In this document: in pieces, positions 6,733 to 10,163 of the stretch
Layout: every line of letters starts with the position of its first letter
Position numbering within the stretch: the stretch's first letter is position 1
Source: Candidatus Hydrogenedentota bacterium
GTDB taxonomy: Bacteria > Hydrogenedentota > Hydrogenedentia > Hydrogenedentales > SLHB01
Assembly: GCA_003552485.1 (NCBI GenBank)
Contig: PUMX01000344.1
Location: 1-10,163, forward strand
Direction: 5' to 3'
DNA length: 10,163 bases
The notes under the pieces: model-generated
What the model saw: the letters and a program-made list of their open reading frames with translations, nothing else
The model's database searches: none
What the model was told of the DNA's origin: nothing
Program-made: the position numbers and the translations under genes

Positions 6733-7212
6733 TCACGGATGCTCCTCCTCAGGACGAGGCGATAACGCCAGTTCCGCCCGTAGCAAGCGGCGCAAATGGC
6801 TCTCGCACCGCCACCCCATTTCTTCCTCTAACTCTTCCCTCGTAATAGGGAACAATCCCGCCGCCTCAGCCGCCTGGAGAGAATCTTCGAAACGGTCGGG
6901 ATACAGGCTCATGTACGCAAGGACTTGGCGCAAGGCGAGGATTTCCTCATCCTCTTCCCGCGGCTGCGGTTGGGCCAGGATGTTCTGGAATTGGATCGCC
7001 ATGGCGTGTTCCATGGCCTCGACGGCCTCGTCCTCTTGTCCGCTTCGCAGCATGCTGAGGTGGTTGGCGTCTTGTAGCATTTCAAAAGTGGCGGTTTGCG
7101 TCCACCAGTCCATCAGAAATGCGGAAGCGTTGCCAACCACGAGCCATGTCCCCCCTGCTCCCGCCGCCACGCCAAGCACAAAGAGCCCGAAACCCACGAT
7201 GTAACGTTTCAT
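6733..7212 (-). CDS. Hypothetical single-pass membrane protein
   Basis: I do not recognise the family. The 159-aa product starts MKRYIVGFGLFVLGVAAGAG, and one hydrophobic helix spans residues 4-27. The rest looks mostly alpha-helical and is rich in Glu, Ala and Leu. It includes MLRSGQEDEAVEAMEHAMAI (54-73), reminiscent of a helix-turn-helix TPR-like unit, an acidic turn QPREEDEE (83-90), and a short basic helix RRLLRAELAL before a PEEEHP tail. A single Cys lies at 136. The topology implies a basic N-terminus inside and a helical domain outside. The ATG at 7212 was chosen over a longer frame to 7338 because GGAGGA (7220-7225) lies seven bases upstream and the longer version would place 42 low-complexity residues before the helix. 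A small perfect hairpin (6717-6730) sits just past the stop without a T-run. Position directly ahead of the BNR pair suggests a shared transcript; function is unknown. Confidence 0.75.
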   Translation of the reverse strand: MKRYIVGFGLFVLGVAAGAGGTWLVVGNASAFLMDWWTQTATFEMLQDANHLSMLRSGQEDEAVEAMEHAMAIQFQNILAQPQPREEDEEILALRQVLAYMSLYPDRFEDSLQAAEAAGLFPITREELEEEMGWRCESHLRRLLRAELALSPRPEEEHP

Positions 7213-7389
7213 CCATGCTTCCTCCCATCCCCACCACGTTTCTAAAGAGACCCTACCGGCGCGGAATGTGCCGCCGACGGCCGTCCCTGCTGCTAACACG
7301 GCCCCGTTACAATGTGCGGCGTTTCTGGCGAGAAGCAATCAGCTTCCTTCTCCACCAATGGCGCCTGTGGCCTCTCGATCATCCTTCGC
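7213..7389. other. Intergenic gap between patatin-like gene and hypothetical membrane gene
   Basis: The 177-base gap holds an inverted repeat, GAGAAG and CTTCTC (7330-7335 and 7347-7352), with a nested alternative stem GAAGC/GCTTC, and a perfect 10-bp palindrome GACGGCCGTC (7276-7285). Neither has a flanking T-run. I found no convincing -35/-10 pair for the downstream gene on the minus strand, so read-through from upstream remains possible. Confidence 0.4.
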
Positions 7390-8313
7390 TCAATACAATT
7401 CCTCGATCGCCTGCGCGACCCGGTGAATACTCGCTTCCCCCTCGGCAATGGCTTCGGCGGCGCGGTCAAACTCCAACAGCCCGATCTGCTCGACACGCGG
7501 GGCCACAACAAGATCCGGCGGATCGCCCGCCATGCGGCTTCGCGTGATACGGTCCTGCATGATATTGAGCGAACTCGCCAGCACCTGCATGAGACCGGGT
7601 GTGTCAGAGTCGGAATCCGTCGGCTCCTGGCGAACTGCCGGGTTCAGCCACGAGGCGTTAATGCGCACATTGGCGGTCAGCCGCTCGAGCCAGTTCGGAT
7701 CCGTTGATGCTTCGCGCAGTCCGCCCGCCCGGCGGAACGGCCGTCCCACCAGGCCTTCGTTCAGACTCACCGCGATAATCCGGTTCGCGCCCATGGCCCG
7801 CGCCAACGACACAGGGACGGGATTAACCAGCCCGCCATCCACCAGCCATCGTCCGTCATAACGGGTCGGCGCAAACACGCCCGGCAACGAGATAGACGCA
7901 CGCACCGCCTCGGCAATGGAGCCTTCCTGAAGCCAAACTTCTTGGCCCGTCTCGATATCCGTCGCCACCACAGCGAATGGGAGCCGCAGATCGCTAAACT
8001 GTGGATCGCCGAAATTCTCGTGGAAGGTCTTGAGGAGCCGTCTACCGTGAACCAGCCCGCCCGCCGAAAAGCGCATGTCCATGTACGCGATGACGTCGCG
8101 CCGGGTAAGCTTCAACAGCCAGCGCTCAAAACCTTCGAGCGCGTCAAGGCAATAGATTGCGCCCACGATCGCGCCAACGGAACTCCCAGCGACTATGTGT
8201 GGCGTGACGCCGAGCTCGCGCAGGGCCTTAATCACCCCGACATGCGCCCATCCTCGAGCTGAACCGCTGCCCAGCGCCAGCCCGATCTTCGGTTCCTCCG
8301 ATGGCGTGCTCAT
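7390..8313 (-). CDS. rssA: Patatin-like phospholipase / serine hydrolase, RssA type
   Basis: The 307-aa product is a compact single-domain patatin-like protein. The oxyanion-hole loop is GSGSARGWAHVGVI (15-28), the nucleophile elbow GSSVG (43-47) has S45, and the catalytic aspartate lies in DGGLVNPVP (159-167, D159), so the Ser-Asp dyad is intact. The motif order, the GSG-x-ARGW form and the C-terminal DRITRSRMAGDPPDLVVAP segment match E. coli RssA and its relatives. Family members are cytoplasmic or membrane-associated acyl hydrolases; the natural lipid substrate is not established. The ATG at 8313 was chosen because AAGGA lies ten bases upstream; an in-frame TTG at 8331 has its purine-rich stretch too close. 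It follows the PQQ-like gene by 63 bases and may be co-transcribed with it, although no functional link is obvious. E. coli rssA lies beside rssB; no such regulator is seen here. Confidence 0.88.
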   Translation of the reverse strand: MSTPSEEPKIGLALGSGSARGWAHVGVIKALRELGVTPHIVAGSSVGAIVGAIYCLDALEGFERWLLKLTRRDVIAYMDMRFSAGGLVHGRRLLKTFHENFGDPQFSDLRLPFAVVATDIETGQEVWLQEGSIAEAVRASISLPGVFAPTRYDGRWLVDGGLVNPVPVSLARAMGANRIIAVSLNEGLVGRPFRRAGGLREASTDPNWLERLTANVRINASWLNPAVRQEPTDSDSDTPGLMQVLASSLNIMQDRITRSRMAGDPPDLVVAPRVEQIGLLEFDRAAEAIAEGEASIHRVAQAIEELY

Positions 8314-8376
8314 CCGTGTAGGTTCCTTCAATCCCTTCCGCCAAAGCCCCGGCGCCTCTCGCCGAAAAACGCGCGA

Positions 8377-10163
8377 TCAATCCGAGCCGGCGCCGTCGCT
8401 TTCTTTCATACACACGATCGCGCCATCCCGCGTCGTCATGAACAAGCGGTTCTGCGCCACAATCAGACCGTCGAACGCAGGCCGGGATCCCAAGGGGTAC
8501 TCGGCGAGCGCCGCTCCGTCCGTGGCGGACACCACCTTCAGCACGCCCCCCATCCGGCCTTCCAAGGCGGCCAGCGGATCGTCCATGGGGACTTTATCCG
8601 GCGGTCCGGCGACAAACAGCGTGTCACCCGCCAGCGCCATGGCTTCAATCCGGACATCAACCCATGACGTCCACCGCGGCGGTTGCGCACGCGTGAAGCC
8701 CGGTCCCTTGTCGACCGCGGCGTCTTGGTAAATGGACCATCGCGTCTCTTCCGGCAATTCAGGCTCCCATTCGATGGGCTCGGGTTCGCCCTCGCCCCGG
8801 TAGAAAAGCGGCTCGTTGTCTATATCATCGGCAAACAGCAGATAACCGTCGCCCGGGAAGAACATCGGGCTGTGCCGATTGCGGGTCGTATAGTGTTTGA
8901 CGGTAAACACGCGCTCGTCGTCGAACACCAGCATCTGACCACTCTTCGAAGCCTGTTGCGCGTAGTGAAAGCCCGGCCAAACACGCGAATGCATCCACCA
9001 GGTGCGGTTCCAAAACGTGTCGTTGAGAAATCCGCCCGTGGCGACCAGGCGCATGCCGGGCATCTTGCGGTATTCGAGGTTATCGCCGCGCTGCGTGCCA
9101 ACGAGGGCGATACGTTCGACGTCGACTTCCTCCAGTTCGCGGTTTAGCGCCGTGCGGCCCATATACATGATTTCGCCGTCCGACGTCAGCAGATCCGCCC
9201 GGTAGCCGTCCTTGTGAAAGGCGTAGCTGGGCTCGCTAATGTCGGGATAAGGGCCTTCGAGCTTGTTCTCGTGAACAAGCTCGCCCGTCGCTGGATCGAG
9301 CGCATACAGATAGACGCCGCCGTCAATAAATCCGGACCGGCCGGCCGTGCAATACAGCAATCCGTCCAGAATCAGCACGCTGCCATGTACGGGCCACACC
9401 GATTCCAATCGATCATACGAGACTATCTGCCGCTCCTCCGGCGCGGCGCGGAAACGCCAGGCTTTTTCGCCGTCATGGGCGCGCAGACTGTACACGTGGC
9501 CATCACGGGACCCAAAGTAAACGAAGCCTTCATGCGCCACGGGCGGCGAATCAATGCGTCCCGCCACGGTATGGCGCCACAACACGTCGCCGCTGTCGAT
9601 ATCGAGGCAATAAAGCGTTCCGGCGTCCTTCCGAGCCACAAACACGCGGCCGTTCGCCACGATCGCCTGGGTCACATCGCCCCCGAGCGATGTCGACCAA
9701 AGCCGTTCCAGGTCCGTGGACATTTGCGAACCGGTTGCTCCGCTTCGTTTGGCATCCCGCCGGTACATGGGCCAGGCGGCGGCATCAACGGCCTCGTCTT
9801 CCGAAGGTTCCCCATAGGCCGGCCCCTGCTCCAAGCGTGAGGCCGATTGCCCTCCGCCCGACCGGCCAGGCTGCGCGGCAAGCGCGAAGAAACCATCCAT
9901 GCGCACGGCGGGGTAACAGAAGCATTGATGCGGCGGCACGTAAAACAGGCCGTTCGCCGGGGTCATGCCAGTAATGCACGGCCCGCGCAACCAATTGTGC
10001 CGCGTGTGTTCGTCGTCATGGAAATCGAGGAACTCGCTTCCACGTTCGCCGGTAATCATGTAGTTTAGCGTGGACCGGTCCGTGTAACAGCGCCGGTGAT
10101 GGCCCGATTCGAGCACGCTTCGCAACGTCATTTCCCGCACTTCATCGCCAGTCCTCACGCAAC
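8377..10163 (-). CDS. PQQ-like beta-propeller repeat protein, C-terminal part (runs off right edge)
   Basis: The frame is open to the right edge, so the N-terminus lies outside the window; a GTG at 10158 is only an internal codon candidate. About 595 codons are visible. Numbered from 10158, the first part has C24 in HHRCYTDRSTLNYMI, WLRGPC (57-61), and PPHQCFCYP (75-83) with C79 and C81. This recurring conserved block is found in large propeller proteins of Planctomycetes and related phyla. A linker rich in Gly, Ser, Glu and Ala (95-128) follows, then a second propeller starting at MYRRDAKRSG (131-140). PQQ/BamB-type blades include TLYCLDIDSGDVLWRHTVAG (181-200), HVYSLRAHDGEKAWRF and YALDPATGEL. 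Such proteins are normally extracytoplasmic and bind partners or ligands; no PQQ-dependent dehydrogenase site is evident here. The patatin-like gene starts 63 bases downstream. Identification of the fold is confident; function is open. Confidence 0.85.
   Translation of the reverse strand, partial: CVRTGDEVREMTLRSVLESGHHRRCYTDRSTLNYMITGERGSEFLDFHDDEHTRHNWLRGPCITGMTPANGLFYVPPHQCFCYPAVRMDGFFALAAQPGRSGGGQSASRLEQGPAYGEPSEDEAVDAAAWPMYRRDAKRSGATGSQMSTDLERLWSTSLGGDVTQAIVANGRVFVARKDAGTLYCLDIDSGDVLWRHTVAGRIDSPPVAHEGFVYFGSRDGHVYSLRAHDGEKAWRFRAAPEERQIVSYDRLESVWPVHGSVLILDGLLYCTAGRSGFIDGGVYLYALDPATGELVHENKLEGPYPDISEPSYAFHKDGYRADLLTSDGEIMYMGRTALNRELEEVDVERIALVGTQRGDNLEYRKMPGMRLVATGGFLNDTFWNRTWWMHSRVWPGFHYAQQASKSGQMLVFDDERVFTVKHYTTRNRHSPMFFPGDGYLLFADDIDNEPLFYRGEGEPEPIEWEPELPEETRWSIYQDAAVDKGPGFTRAQPPRWTSWVDVRIEAMALAGDTLFVAGPPDKVPMDDPLAALEGRMGGVLKVVSATDGAALAEYPLGSRPAFDGLIVAQNRLFMTTRDGAIVCMKESDGAGSD

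Noticed and set aside
7213..7338. Longer form of the hypothetical membrane protein starting at 7338
   Set aside because: It would put 42 unusual residues ahead of a normal N-terminal membrane helix and would translate through the GGAGGA that serves the ATG at 7212.
8182..8269. Serine in the GSGSARGW oxyanion loop of the patatin-like protein as a defect
   Set aside because: RssA-type proteins naturally carry GSG-x-ARGW in place of the all-Gly loop, and the Ser45/Asp159 dyad is intact, so the protein looks normal.
8350..8369. Hairpin with a run of A/T after the PQQ-like gene stop
   Set aside because: On the minus strand the T-run precedes the 5-bp stem instead of following it, and on the plus strand it reads as A. 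The polarity is wrong for a terminator in either direction.
9214..9840. 208-codon plus-strand open frame opposite the PQQ-like gene
   Set aside because: It lies wholly inside a clearly coding minus-strand gene with PQQ blades. Long antisense frames are expected in GC-rich coding DNA, and the translation resembles no family.

Overview
The window is a GC-rich (roughly 60%) bacterial chromosomal segment. All eight protein genes that I can support lie on the minus strand, so transcription runs from high to low coordinates. A PQQ-like propeller protein with a Cys-rich 'PPHQCFCYP' type motif, paired Tat-exported BNR/sialidase-like proteins, a YfhO membrane protein and a membrane-anchored redoxin together suggest a Planctomycetes-Verrucomicrobia-Lentisphaerae-type or Candidatus Hydrogenedentes-type genome. 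That assignment is inference from family resemblance. There is no rRNA, tRNA, CRISPR array or transposase in the window.

In the direction of transcription, the right edge holds the C-terminal part of a PQQ-like beta-propeller protein (8377-10163, its start beyond the window). An RssA-type patatin-like serine hydrolase follows (7390-8313). Next is a cluster with small gaps: a 159-aa single-pass membrane protein of unknown function (6733-7212), then two paralogous Tat-signal BNR-repeat proteins (5356-6651 and 4016-5359) joined by an ATGA stop/start overlap. A strong GC-rich hairpin (3947-3981) follows the second paralog. Then come a large YfhO-family polytopic membrane protein (1432-3762, probably beginning further upstream at an ATT codon at 3843) and a membrane-anchored thioredoxin-fold protein (675-1295). 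The left edge holds the first 97 codons of indolepyruvate ferredoxin oxidoreductase alpha subunit, iorA (1-293).

The 381-base gap 294-674 is the best-resolved regulatory region. It has a compact terminator-like hairpin with a U-run behind the redoxin gene (604-626). A sigma70-like promoter reads toward iorA (572-600), and a roughly 270-base leader that can fold separates it from the iorA start. An opposing promoter-like sequence shares the same AT-rich core.

Most of the gene content concerns the cell envelope or exported proteins: Tat-exported propellers, an extracytoplasmic redoxin, and a GT-C-fold type membrane protein. IorA belongs to cytoplasmic amino-acid/2-oxoacid metabolism and looks like a separate transcription unit. 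I see no clearly new defence or mobile system. The items most worth a second look are the ATT start with its perfect ribosome binding site, the coupled BNR pair and its unknown membrane partner, and the redoxin's CxxxC arrangement.
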